From assembly GCA_024500155.1 (NCBI GenBank), contig CM044879.1:28228072-28292071 (forward strand): 64,000 nucleotides of DNA, read 5' to 3'. Numbering within the stretch: the first letter of the stretch is position 1; the number at the start of each line of letters is the position of its first letter. The notes beneath the pieces are model-generated. The model worked only from the letters and a program-made list of their open reading frames with translations. It ran no database searches and was not told where the DNA came from. Positions 47,368 through 58,084 of this stretch are shown here, piece after piece. Position numbers and translations under genes: made by a program. This DNA is from Chenopodium formosanum. Lineage: Eukaryota > Streptophyta > Magnoliopsida > Caryophyllales > Amaranthaceae.

Positions 47368-48244
47368 ATGTCAATCCCTCCAAATTCTCCTTGGAGAGGT
47401 TGTGCTGCAAACTACCCACAACCTTTAGACGAATGTGAAGAGCTGGGAGTCCAATGTTTAGTAGAAACTATTTACTACTTCAACTGCCGGCTCCTAGATC
47501 CTCCTTTGGCTGACATTGTTTACCGGAACAGTACTGGGGATGAAGATATCCGCCACCATGTGTTCAGGTGGGATCGTGCCCATTATAGTGAGATGTTTCG
47601 AGATGGATTTCAGGCGAGGCGTCAACTAGACACCCCGGACAATGTGTTTCTCAATTTAGAACACTACATAAACAATGGTGGGCGTCCTCTAGGTAATTCT
47701 CCGCAACCTGTTAATTATGCCTTCGTCAGCACCACGATCAATAGCGGGTGGCACCCTCAGCTCCAGCTTCCCCGCAATCAAGATAGTATAGTTGTGGAAG
47801 CATGGCGGTATGAGATGTACGCACCTGGTGGAATTTGGATTGCTGAAACTCTTGGTGATCGTTACTCGTTTCCCTCCCAAGATGAGGTTTGTTTTGTTGC
47901 CGGTATTGCACCTCAATACATCCGATCTGCCCAACGCTTTAGGCTTTTTATTAACCGTGGCTCAAGGTTTGTATTTTAAACACTTTGTTATTACTCGTAC
48001 TAACTTCTTTCATGATTAACCATGTAAATTGGATTTGAACACATACTTATTTAAAAATGACCACTAAAGTTTTAAATTTGCTGATATCATTAATAATTTA
48101 ATACAATATACTATTATTGTATTTGTTAAATATGAACACACACTATATGAAATAAACACTAGATTAGTGCCCGTGCGATACACGATAGTAATAAACTTTT
48201 TTCATATAATTAATTTGTGATAATATAAATATAAGGCAACTCAT

Positions 48245-48281
<37 letters not shown>

Positions 48282-48861
48282 GCAATGCATATAAGAAAGA
48301 TGAAATAATAATAAACCAAAAATTAGTCAACATACAATTGAAAATTTGAAAGAAAAAATTATGTTAATTAGTTGTGTTAAAAATATTTTGAAATAGTATA
48401 CATGACATTAATGATGCATGTTATTTCCGATAAAACTATAGAATATAGAAGTGGTATGTTTTTTTTAAATTAATGAATTAATTTATTTTTTATACAATAC
48501 ACTTCCAAAAAATAAAGGAAAATTGATTCTAATAATCCCACATTTGGCCAGTTCGCTGTTAATAATCCCACCTTTAAATTATTATTTAATAATCCAACCT
48601 TTATAAATTAACCTAATGTACAAGGTACCAGTCATCATTGAAAATCGTGATGTTGTCATGTTTATTTTGTGTGTCAGTTATATCACACACAAAATAAATT
48701 AACCTAATGTACAGGTTACCGGTCATCACAATAGACTAATAAAAGAGAATGACATATAAAGATGGGATTATTAAATAATTAAACGAAAGGTAGGATTATT
48801 AACGGCTAACCGGTCAAAGGTGGGATTATTAGAATCAATTTTTTCAAAAATAAACATAGTA

Positions 48862-48931
<70 letters not shown>

Positions 48932-49165
48932 TAGCGGGAAATTTATTTAATGATAACTAGACATATGACTAAAATGATTGATGTAAATAAGATCTGATTT
49001 AGTTATAGTTAATAGATTTTTTGAAGGATAGAAAAAGTTATAATGCAGTTGAGAAGATTATTACCGAAAAATATTTAAACCAACTCAATTGTATTGGTTC
49101 ATAAGAATTCAAATCAATACCATGAATATAAATGTATTTTTTTTTATTGAACCCTACTATTGTAC

Positions 49166-49248
<83 letters not shown>

Positions 49249-52200
49249 TAATTTAAATGTTAATATTATATTTTTGGCTTCGTTATTTTACACTATCCAC
49301 CATATTTCAACCTTCTAAATTATAACTTATCCTTCGTTAATTAAAAGGTCTCAAAATCTCGTGTAACTTTTTTTAAGTAAATAGAACACGATATAAAAAG
49401 TAATACAATGATTATAAACATAATATATAAGATTAGGAATAATATTATTATAGTTGTATTACACAGATATATAAGATTTTCGCTAAAATGAGAGTGGGGA
49501 GTTTTGGGGGGGAAAAAAATTGAACCAAGAAGTGACACGTGTCATTCCCGTTGTCTGTTTTAAAATCATGTAGTGGTGATCATTGGACGAGCCAGACCAA
49601 CGTAATAAACCAGGCCATTCCTCGGGCCCAACCAAGCTTCGGACCGATATATATGTGCCCTAACCCGCCCAAACTAGCTGGATCGTGCGAATTTTTTGGG
49701 CCAATTTCGGGCCGGGAAATATAAACCACTAAAAATTGCATAAAATCGATTTCTCAAGCCCGTCCAAAATATTTAAAAAATCGGGCAAGGCCGGGTTGAC
49801 GAGATTTCGAGTCGAAAATTCTGCCCAAAACTCGCCGAAAATTGGGCTGAGCTCACCTTGATCAGGTCTAGTATTATATTATTGATAATATGATCATATC
49901 AATTTACATCGCTAATAAATAAAGCCGAATTTCACAATCATGCCACGAGACATCGACACTTGACATTCAAATTTCTCGCCAAGTGTCGCGCGATTGAGCC
50001 ATATTCATGGCAATTATGCATAAACATGACATGTTAGATTTAAGGTAAGCAATATTAGATACATTTAAAAAAATTAAAACATTATTTTAGGATTTTATTT
50101 TCGATAAATTTTTAATCATTCACATACACAATATTATTTATAATTTTCAATACTTAACTTATAAAATTATAATTTTTGCATTATAAAATCCGTATAAATA
50201 TGTTTTAAAGCAAGATACTTTTGTAATATGTGTTAACCTATTATGGAAAATTTATAGAGAGCGAGGGATACCTTAAGTGTTAAAGTTTTCCTCTCGATTT
50301 CAGGTGATCCTAGATCAATAATTCTCATCACTTGTCCTTGTTGGTCTCTAAACACTTGGGTATGTGATGATACAAAGTTTATATCATGCCTCGTTCCAGT
50401 GTCATCTTTAAATAATACAATTTTTTGTATATGGCTGGTTACATGATGCGGCAGGCCCGGGTTACTTGTAGAGTGTTATTAATTTGGTCAGGGATTACTT
50501 GTAGGGTACTACTGGTTTGGTCAGGGGTTACTTGTAGGGTGTTACTGGTTTTAGTCAGGGGTTACTTGTTTGGTATAAGATTACTTGTAGGGGTTACTCA
50601 CAATACAAATAACACCTACAAGCAACCCATACAAGTAACCTCAGAATACAAGTAACACTTACAAGTAACCCTAGATATAACAGTAACACTCTACAAGTAA
50701 CCCCGGCCTGCCGCACCATGTGTCCTGCCGCACTGAAAAACCTCTGTAAATTACATATGGTGCTCACAGTCATTTGACTCATTTCATTGTAAATTATGAG
50801 GTAGATTTTATTATTGTATAATTAGAAACATTCATGATAAAATAAGTGATTAATGGTGCAACCGTTATAAGTGAATCGAGGAAGCACAATAAATTTTGTT
50901 TGAACTAAAATTCTTTGAATAAATCAAAATAAATTAAACAGAGGGAGAAGATACACATCTATATTATTATTAAAACTCCAAGACAAGGAGTGTCATTTTG
51001 CCATTTGTTCTTTCTTTTTTGTTATTTCGCCACATCACTTTAAATTTTTGCCACGTCACTTTTGCTATTGTAGTTAAATATGCTTGATTTAGTTTAGACC
51101 TTAGAAGAATGATCAATTGAAATATTGATTTCAACTTTAAAGAAAGAGAAGATGTTACTTGCAAATCAATAGACTAGCCATTATTAGTAATTAGTTTGTC
51201 ATAATTGAATAATTAAAATGTTTTTAAATTGCTTTGACCCATTTAATTTGTAATATATGTAACTAATATGTATTCAATATATTTATCCCTATAAATTAAC
51301 TATCCAAGGAAATGATACACTAAACATTCTAAACCTCTTGGAGAAACATTTTATTACTGGGTCAGTATTGTGTTAGGTGAGTATTTGTTTACTCTACCTT
51401 ACATGGCATGCAATGGATATATTTTGCATACTTAACTCATATTTTTTACACATTTAATAAATCACCCTAAATTAATTATGGCCTGATGATGGTGTAATAT
51501 GTAGGATTTGCTATAAGTAGCATTTTGGTTTGATGATTGTGTAATATGTAGGATTTGCTATATATTAATACGAGATTCCATTGGTTGATTTTCTTTATAT
51601 ATAATTCACTCAAAAGTTAGTGCGTGTAATTTTTTTTATTATTCACTATTTATGCTCAGGGGTTGAATATTGGTTTGATGATTCATTTGTGCATCCAATT
51701 TGAAAATGATATTACATCTTTTTTTTTAAAAAAAAAACGATATAATCATATAATGCATGTAATTATTTGTCATGAAATTGAATATAAAGAAGAGAAACAA
51801 GTCCGGGACATTGCCCGGGTCACTAACTAGTTAGTGTATTATACATCTCATAAACAGGTGTGAGCCAAGTTCAAAGTGTTTTGTGTGTGTGTGTGAGTGA
51901 GAGAGAGAGAGCACTCTATAGTATAGAGGGTTAAAAATATTTACGAAATTTTTATAATTCGATCCAGGTATACAAGACGAGAAAGAGTAGACAATGTACT
52001 TATTATAAACACGAATTTCAACCCACAGTCCCATCCGCAAAGGCAGATCAGCATTCAAAGGCCAATAAGTTATTATATAGATGAAAATGGCGCAAGGCGA
52101 AGTCTAAGCATTACCAGATATCATCCAAACGATGGCACCGATAACAACACTTCCCTTCAAAAGAGGGATCTAAGAACCACCTCCGTCATAGATTGGTACA

Positions 52201-52991
52201 TAGATGGGGTGGGTAACTTGGAGAGTTATATTGATGCTGCATTCCGTTCCTCGCGGAAAAATGAAGCATACCTATTCATGAAGAATGAGTATGTGCTACT
52301 GAACTATGCACCCGGGTCAACAAATGACAGAGTAGTTAATGGACCGCTTCTTATACGCGACGGGTTCCCTTCACTAAAGGGTACCCCCTTTGCAGAGTAT
52401 GGAATAGACTGTGCTTTTGGGTCTCATAATAAGAATGAATCTTTCATTTTCTCTGGAAAATTCTGTGCCCGGATAAACTTTGCTCCGGGCACTACAGAGG
52501 ACTATACCATTGATGGTCCTATGATTATCACTAGGATGTTCTCCTTCTTTAAAAAGACGGTGTTTGAAAACGGAGTAGATGCTGCATTTGAGTCATCAAC
52601 TAGTTATGAAGCTTATCTCTTTAAAGGTGATCAATATGCTCTTATAAACTACAATAATGGTGGTTCTAGTTCACCACCCCGTCTTATTGCCATCCGTCCT
52701 ATATCGAAGGGCTTTGGTGGTTTGAGAAACACCATCTTTGAGAGCGGATTCGATGCAGCATTTGCTTCACACTACAACCATAAAGAGGCCTACCTGTTCA
52801 AAGGAGACTCATATGCACTCATAAACTTCGCTCCTGGTTCAACAAATGACAAAATTATTGGCGGGGTCAAGAAAATCCTTCCAAACTGGCCTTCTTTACG
52901 ACCTATATTGCCTCGGTACAACCGTGGTATTGACCTACCTACTTATGAACCAAGTTCTATTGCTCAGCCGAGAGGCCATCAGGAACTGTGA
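47368..52991 (+). CDS. ADP-ribosyltransferase-like domain fused to albumin-2-type hemopexin repeats, 2 exons
   Basis: Exon 1 is 47368-47966 and exon 2 is 51968-52991, with GT-AG borders and a split AG|G arginine codon; the joined frame is about 540 residues. Residues 1-200 resemble the enterotoxin-A/pertussis-S1 class of R-S-E mono-ADP-ribosyltransferases: VYR with Arg53, then FVSTT at 119-123, then DE near 172-173 before a GIAPQYI segment. These would be the NAD-binding Arg, the STS motif and the catalytic Glu. After a linker of about 70 residues come four hemopexin-type repeats (each DAAF/DCAF, then EAYLF, then APGSTND or similar) as in legume albumin-2, which binds heme and polyamines. No signal peptide is visible. 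The start is the first in-frame ATG. Two separate genes, or a missing upstream exon, remain possible. Target and toxicity are unknown. Confidence 0.75.
48159..48184 (-). mobile_element. Helitron-like 3' terminus
   Basis: On the minus strand a CGTGTATCGCACG hairpin is followed by GGCACTAAT and CTAG then T. Confidence 0.5.
48517..48845. mobile_element. MULE-like MITE D, 329 bp
   Basis: Perfect 9-bp duplication AAAAATAAA (48508-48516 and 48846-48854). Inverted arms of about 85 bp (GGAAAATTGATTCTAATAAT on the left) contain three AATAATCCCACCTTT units. It is the shortest of the group. Confidence 0.88.
48863..48928. repeat. (TG)n(AT)n microsatellite
   Basis: A short TG run passes into about 29 AT repeats. 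Confidence 0.95.
49169..49246. repeat. (AT)n microsatellite
   Basis: About 39 uninterrupted TA repeats. Confidence 0.95.
49521..49560 (+). repeat. Imperfect palindrome repeat, copy 4
   Basis: TGAACCAAGAAGTGACACGT core with TTGTCTGTTTT end. The tail is displaced: TAGTATTATATTATTGAT appears at about 49870, beyond an inserted GGGCC-type repeat (about 49570-49865). Confidence 0.6.
50423..50745. mobile_element. Fold-back element with TTACTTGTA arms
   Basis: Left GCGGCAGGCCCGGGTTACTT and right (inverted) GCGGCAGGCCGGGGTTACTT are inverted ends. Arms of about 140 bp are tandem GGGTTACTTGTAGGGTGTTA units facing each other. It is the same family as 27833-28883. Confidence 0.7.
51803..51831 (+). mobile_element. 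Helitron-like 3' terminus
   Basis: CCGGG-ACATTG-CCCGG hairpin followed by GTCACTAA, CTAG and T. Confidence 0.55.
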
Positions 52992-53136
52992 AAAACAGTG
53001 CAAGACATTAGTAGTTGCTATATATATATTTAGAGTTTGCCTACAAGTTTTTACTTCTCACTTTAGAAGGTTTTTCTTGTTTCAGGTTTAGTATATTTTT
53101 TAAATACGTAGTTTTATGTTTAAAGATTGGGTAAAA

Positions 53137-53162
53137 CTAGATGAAGCCCATGCGATACACGG
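53137..53162 (-). mobile_element. Helitron-like 3' terminus
   Basis: On the minus strand a CGTGTATCGCATG hairpin is followed by GGCTTCAT, CTAG and T. It is about 150 bp after the hemopexin stop codon. Confidence 0.5.
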
Positions 53163-53479
53163 TTTGTTTGATATTTTTTTTATATATTCATTTTTTTTAT
53201 TATTATTTTTTTTGTATTTATGAGCTAAAATTTGTTATATGTTTAGATAAGATTCCTAATATTAAAAGATAATATTTAATATTTATTTAATTTAAACTTT
53301 AAAATCTCATTCGTCAATTTTGCTTACGTGGCGTTTGAATTATTTAATTATGAAAGAAATTAATAATCTCTTATTTAATTGGCTACTACTAAGATTTATA
53401 ATCCTACATGGCGCGCTGAGAAAATTAGATCCTACATAGCTCTCTAAAAACTCTGGGAAAAACTCCCCTTTAACTATAT

Positions 53480-54040
53480 ATATTAGATTGGTATAAACCA
53501 CCTTTTTTGCCCAACTTTTTTTTGATAAAACCACCTTCTATGTTTTTTTTTTTAACTAAACCACCTTTTAAGTACCTAAATTTTTTATTGCACCACCCCT
53601 ATTTCAAATCTAACAAACTGCATCTCAATCATCCACTTCCAAATCATCAACCATAGCAAAACCTTCCCTTCCATCTCAACCTCCACTCCAATTACCTCAA
53701 TTATTTAGGTTTTGAGAATAAACAAATACTACAATTTAATTTTTGTAGCAAAATTAGGTTTGGTTTTTTAGAGCTTTATTCAATTTAGTCATTCATATAT
53801 ATAAAGGGAAGGGTCAAATGTTTTTAGAGGTGAAAAAAATACATGATTTAGGAGCGAAAGACACAAATTGTGGGCCCCTTTGACGTCTTAGTTAATTTTT
53901 TCGTCATAATTTGAAATAGGGGTGGTGCAATTAAAAGTTTAGGTACTTAAAAGGTGGTTTAGTTAAAAAAAAAACATAAAAGGTGGTTTTTTATAAAAAA
54001 GTTGGACATAAAAGGTAGTTTATACCAATTTTACCTTAGA
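53480..54040. mobile_element. Fold-back MITE with ACCACCTTTT-unit arms, about 560 bp
   Basis: Inverted ends read ATTGGTATAAACCACCTTTT on the left and ATTGGTATAAACTACCTTTT from the right. Each arm carries three ACCACCTTTT units separated by TTAACTAA or TTGATAAA text. No clean target duplication was found. It resembles the AATCCCAAC group in plan but not in unit sequence. Confidence 0.6.
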
Positions 54041-54299
54041 ATTATAAGGATATTGTTAGTTGTACACTTTATGAATAAAAACTACTACCACAATGTAGTA
54101 CCACTTGCAAATACCAATGACGAGGATGAGTTAGATTTTATGAACCTCTTCAAATTGGAATGTATTTCATTGATTCATATACGTAGGGTTATAAAGATGA
54201 CTCCTAAGCACGTTAGGAAGTTTCAAAAGATATTTATAGAATAATCACAAAACTATATTCTTCTATAATAAAATATCTAGAATATTTATCATATATTCT

Positions 54300-55620
54300 A
54301 TTACACCCCGCAATCATAGCAAAAGGAGGACGAATGCTAAGACTGTACTGGATCTAAAACCCAAGAACAATTGTCGAGGTTGGCCATTAGTAAAGATGTC
54401 TACAAACTGATTTCGAGTTGGAACGTGCAGGACCCGTATTGCCCTAATGCCACCTGTTCTCGGACAAAATGACTATCCGTTTCGACGTGATTGGTGTGTT
54501 GATGATGTACATGATTATGAGATAAATAAATTGCACAAACATTATCACAATAAATAACAGTAGACTACTTTATAAGAAGATTACGAACCCAAAAAGCCTC
54601 GATAACAACATTCGTGACACCCCTGTATTCTGCCTCAGCACTTGATCTAGAAAGAGTAGCTTGGAAATAATATTGTCCCCTATAAAGCAACAATATCCTT
54701 AAGTTGAAAATGACGAGTGTCTGAACACCCGCCACAATCTACATCAGTATATATGATCAAGTTCATAAGTGATGAAGATATAAATGTAACCCGTGATTAA
54801 TGGAGCCATAGATGTCACGCAGGATGCGTTTCAATGCATCATAATTAAAGACCCTCTCTAGAATCATGCATGAATAAACAAACCTATTGAACTGCATAAG
54901 CTATATCAGGGCGAGTAAAAGTGAGGTGCATTAATGCACTTTCAAGACTACGATAAAGTGTTGGATCATGAAATTTAGGCCTTGTCTCTACACTAATCTT
55001 GGATTGAGTATCCACAAGAGTCGCTGCACGTTTACAATTGCAAGCTCTAAAATTTCTTATGCATAATTCTGCTAAGACCAAAAACAAATATGATAGAGTA
55101 CGAGTAACCAACAATGCCCAGAAAAAAAATCAGAGGACCTAACCAGTCATTGGAAATCTTGTACGTAAGTGAGAGATGATGCGCTCACGTATGTAACTAA
55201 CACAATATCATCAACATATAATAGTAAATATGCCATATCATTCTCATGTCGGAAAATGAATAAAGAAGTGTCACTCTTAGCAATGACAAACCCCATCTGC
55301 AAAAGATACTTAGCAAACCACTAATACCAAACCCTTGGAGCTTGCTTTAGACCATAGAGAACCTTACGGAGCCTGTAAACATAGCTTGAGAACCACTTAT
55401 CAACAAACCCGGCCGGGAGTTGATGCATATACACACACTCATTCAACTCACCAGGTAAAAAGCATTTTTAATAACAAGTTGGTGAATAGACCACTTACGA
55501 GTCATAGCCAAACTCAACACCGTGCAAATGGTAGCCGATTTAATGTTCCATCACAATCAACACCTTTAACCTGAGATTTTCCATCGCAAACAAGACGGGC
55601 TTTGTGTCATTCTAGATCAC
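54300..55620 (-). pseudogene. Ty1/copia polyprotein remnant (RT-RNase H end)
   Basis: On the minus strand, disrupted frames show the copia signature YRSLESALMHLTFTRPDIAY at about 54885-54960 (normally SLVGALQYLTFTRPDI). A YLLLYVDDI-like RT motif lies near 55200, and the RNase H end with ADTKS/HVETDSHFVRE text is near 54440-54560. Many stops and frame changes show a dead copy. No LTRs were recognised. Confidence 0.75.
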
Positions 55621-55682
55621 CCCCGTTGGCCAAATCGCAAACAAGACGGGCTTTGTGTCATTCTAGATAACCCCCGTTGGCC
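55575..55682. repeat. 51-bp tandem duplication
   Basis: The unit ATCGCAAACAAGACGGGCTT...CCCCGTTGGCC occurs twice head to tail with a single-base difference. Confidence 0.8.
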
Positions 55683-55689
55683 TAGGCAC

Positions 55690-56148
55690 CAATTCCCAAG
55701 TCCCCGCTTCAATCAGAACATTCCAATTAGGCTCTAATAAAGTTTATCTGTTATTTTTAGGAAGCGGGGTACGATCCCTTTTATCGAGGGTACCTAGGGT
55801 TGGTGATTTGCATTAGGTTCAGTGGTTTCAGCCTAAGGTAGAGGTGGTGGTGGGTGTGGGTTCGGTGGTTTGTTGGTTATCGGTATTCGGTAAGGGTGGC
55901 CTCGTTGCTTGCGGTACGTACTTTGGTTTTTGTCATCGGAATTTGGTGGACGATTTAGACCAGATGGTCCTTGACCCATTATTGTGAATTTTCTGAGTGT
56001 TGTTGCAATGAAAGAGGAGAAAGATTGAATTGCATCCTGTTGGAAAAGAAAGGAATAGTGAAGCGAAAGTGGGGGTTTTCGGTTGCAACTTTGGGAATTA
56101 ACGTATCATGGGAAGAGTTTATTGCTCTGGACTTTGGTTTCTTGAGGA
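55690..56148. other. Intergenic stretch, no gene recognised
   Basis: It has G-rich TGGTGGTGGG text and a short frame at 55971-56160 without family features. Confidence 0.4.
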
Positions 56149-56236
56149 GGGACATATCAGCCATTTATAAAAACGTATCAGCCAATAAAATGAAAATATC
56201 ATCTAACAAAAGATACATATATATCAGCCAACAAAA

Positions 56237-56327
<91 letters not shown>

Positions 56328-56945
56328 GCAATAAAAGGTACTTAACAGCCAAGAGACAGAACATATCATCCAACAAAAGAAGCATATCAGCCAACAAAAG
56401 GATGAAATCAGCAAACAAAACCAAAATAATTAACATATAAGCTAATAAATGTCTGATATCAACCAAGAGGCGAAACATATCAGCCAACAAATGAAGCTTA
56501 ATAGCCAACAGAAGGATGAAATCAGTAAATACAAGCAACATGTAAGCCAATAAAAGAAATATATCAGCCAACAAATGAAGCCTATAAGACAACAGAAGGA
56601 ACATATCAGCCAACAAAAGGATGAAATCAGCAAATAAAAGCAGCGCAACAGGTAAGTCAACAAAATAAACATATCAGCCAATAATTTGATACATATAAGC
56701 AAACAATTAAAATATACATATTAGCCAACAAAATAAATATATAAGCCAACCAAAGAACCATATAAGCCAAATGATATCTGATATTAGCCGACAAAAGGAA
56801 CCTATCATATATATATATCAGCAACCAAAAAAGATATATTAGCTAACACAAAAACCATATCAGCCAACAAATGAAACATATTAGCCAACACATGAAACGA
56901 CATATCAGCCAACGAGTAAAATATATCAACCAAGCTTCCTGCACC
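56149..56945. repeat. Degenerate minisatellite of ATATCAGCCAACAAAAG units
   Basis: About 35 units of 17-30 bases based on CATATCAGCCAACAAAAGGA fill nearly 800 bp, interrupted by an (AT)n tract at 56238-56324. Open frames on the minus strand across it are repeats of LLADMF/CWLICF type and are not genes. Confidence 0.85.
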
Positions 56946-57442
56946 ATACAGTTCGTGCGTCCGTACGCACATAATACCTTCTCATACCTAAATCAGCTTG
57001 ACCCTTAAATTGCTATAAGTCAACAACTATGATTAATCTCTTTTCTCGAATTATAATTACAAAAGATAACGAAATATTTGCATGATCAAAAGACATAATA
57101 TGCATGTATTACGACTGTGATATGCAAGGAAGATAATATCAAGATACTTCCTTTATATAATCTCTAATATTTAATACTTAATTTTGCAAAATTTTGATAC
57201 TCCATTAAAAAAAAATTACGGATTCTATACTTGGCGAATTCCACTATCATACAAACTTACGTATATATATTTTATTATATACATGAATGACGGATTATTA
57301 AATTAGTAGATTATAATATACACGACGAGTGTCACCTTGTAATTAAAAAATTTCCCGCTCTTTTACACTTTTTTTATTAAAGCAATTAGTTTACTAAATT
57401 CGTAAAGACCTTTTTCCTATAAATCATACACATAAATGTTTT

Positions 57443-57546
57443 ACCAGCTTCCCTTGTGGACTAGTGGTAAGAGAATGAAACCTCTCAAGTCTAGGTCCAA
57501 GGATCAAGCATTGGTACCACCTCTCTTTCTCTCCTCTCTAAAAAAA
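57443..57546 (+). mobile_element. tRNA-derived SINE, about 104 bp
   Basis: A 17-bp direct repeat ATACACATAAATGTTTT (57426-57442 and 57547-57563) flanks a short body that begins ACCAGCTTCCCTTGTGG. The body has an A-box-like CTAGTGGTAAGAG, a B-box-like GGTCCAAGGATC about 35 bases on, a pyrimidine tract and a short A tail. Structure and long duplication fit a plant SINE moved by LINE machinery. Confidence 0.6.
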
Positions 57547-57558
57547 ATACACATAAAT

Positions 57559-57563
<5 letters not shown>

Positions 57564-57604
<41 letters not shown>
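57564..57604. repeat. Poly(T) tract
   Basis: An uninterrupted T run follows the second copy of the SINE target repeat; it may be the inverse of an older poly(A) tail. Confidence 0.9.
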
Positions 57605-57606
<2 letters not shown>

Positions 57607-57942
57607 TCAAACCATAGTTATAGATTTATCTCAGAAGAAATTGATGACGGATTTATCTCAGCTTCCTATAACCCTGATCCAAAAGCAAGGGAATTGGAAA
57701 TTAGTTGGAGTAAAATTAGTAAAGGTATTAAGGAATCTAAGAAGGGTGTAATCTCACCCGAGCTTGTTTTAGTGGATGTGCACGGTAATGAATGGAAAGT
57801 GTCTAAAGTCGAAGACATAGTTAATGACATGGCACTCCTAAAAAATTTTGGAAAAAGCCAAGTATCTGTTTTTAATAAGCTGAAGATGTTCATGAACAAG
57901 TTTTTTATAACCAACACTGGTGACAATGAGGCTGAATTGTGA
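57605..57942 (+). CDS. Coding-like segment of unknown family
   Basis: After the poly(T) run an open frame of about 112 codons ends at TGA 57940-57942. It has ordinary protein composition (motifs EEIDDGFISASYNPDP, LEISWSKISKGIKESKK, VLVDVHGNEWKVSKVED). The family is not recognised. No true start is visible, since the frame enters from the T run, so it may be a last exon or a fragment of a larger gene or transposon protein. Confidence 0.35.
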
Positions 57943-58084
57943 ATTTCTATTTAAGTCGAGTACAAGTTATGTAATGACATGTTTAATAGAAGTTTGTTGT
58001 GCTTATTCAGTCTTGTAGGCAGCAAAATGTTGTGTTGTGTCCATAACTGCTAAGTTCATTACTCATTATATTTTTTTCCATTTT

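Larger units (their letters stand above)
47967..51967 (+). other. 4.0-kb intron between the ART-like exon and the hemopexin exon
   Basis: The intron holds a Helitron-like end (48159-48184), poly(T) (48250-48279), MULE-like MITE D (48517-48845), two long (AT)n tracts, a palindrome copy (49521-49560), a dispersed GGGCC repeat (49570-49865), the fold-back element (50423-50745) and a second Helitron-like end (51803-51831). No other gene was seen in it. Confidence 0.65.

Noticed and set aside
56224..56702. Membrane-protein-like minus-strand frames
   Set aside because: Repeats of LLADMF or CWLICF type come from the CAGCCAACAAAAG minisatellite and (AT)n tract.
56238..56945. CRISPR-like regular repeats
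   Set aside because: Units are contiguous and degenerate with no spacers, and the DNA is a plant nuclear sequence.
57436..57604. ATG at 57436 as the start of the 168-codon frame
   Set aside because: The region is a SINE plus a poly(T) run that translates to polyphenylalanine, so only the part after 57604 is treated as coding-like.
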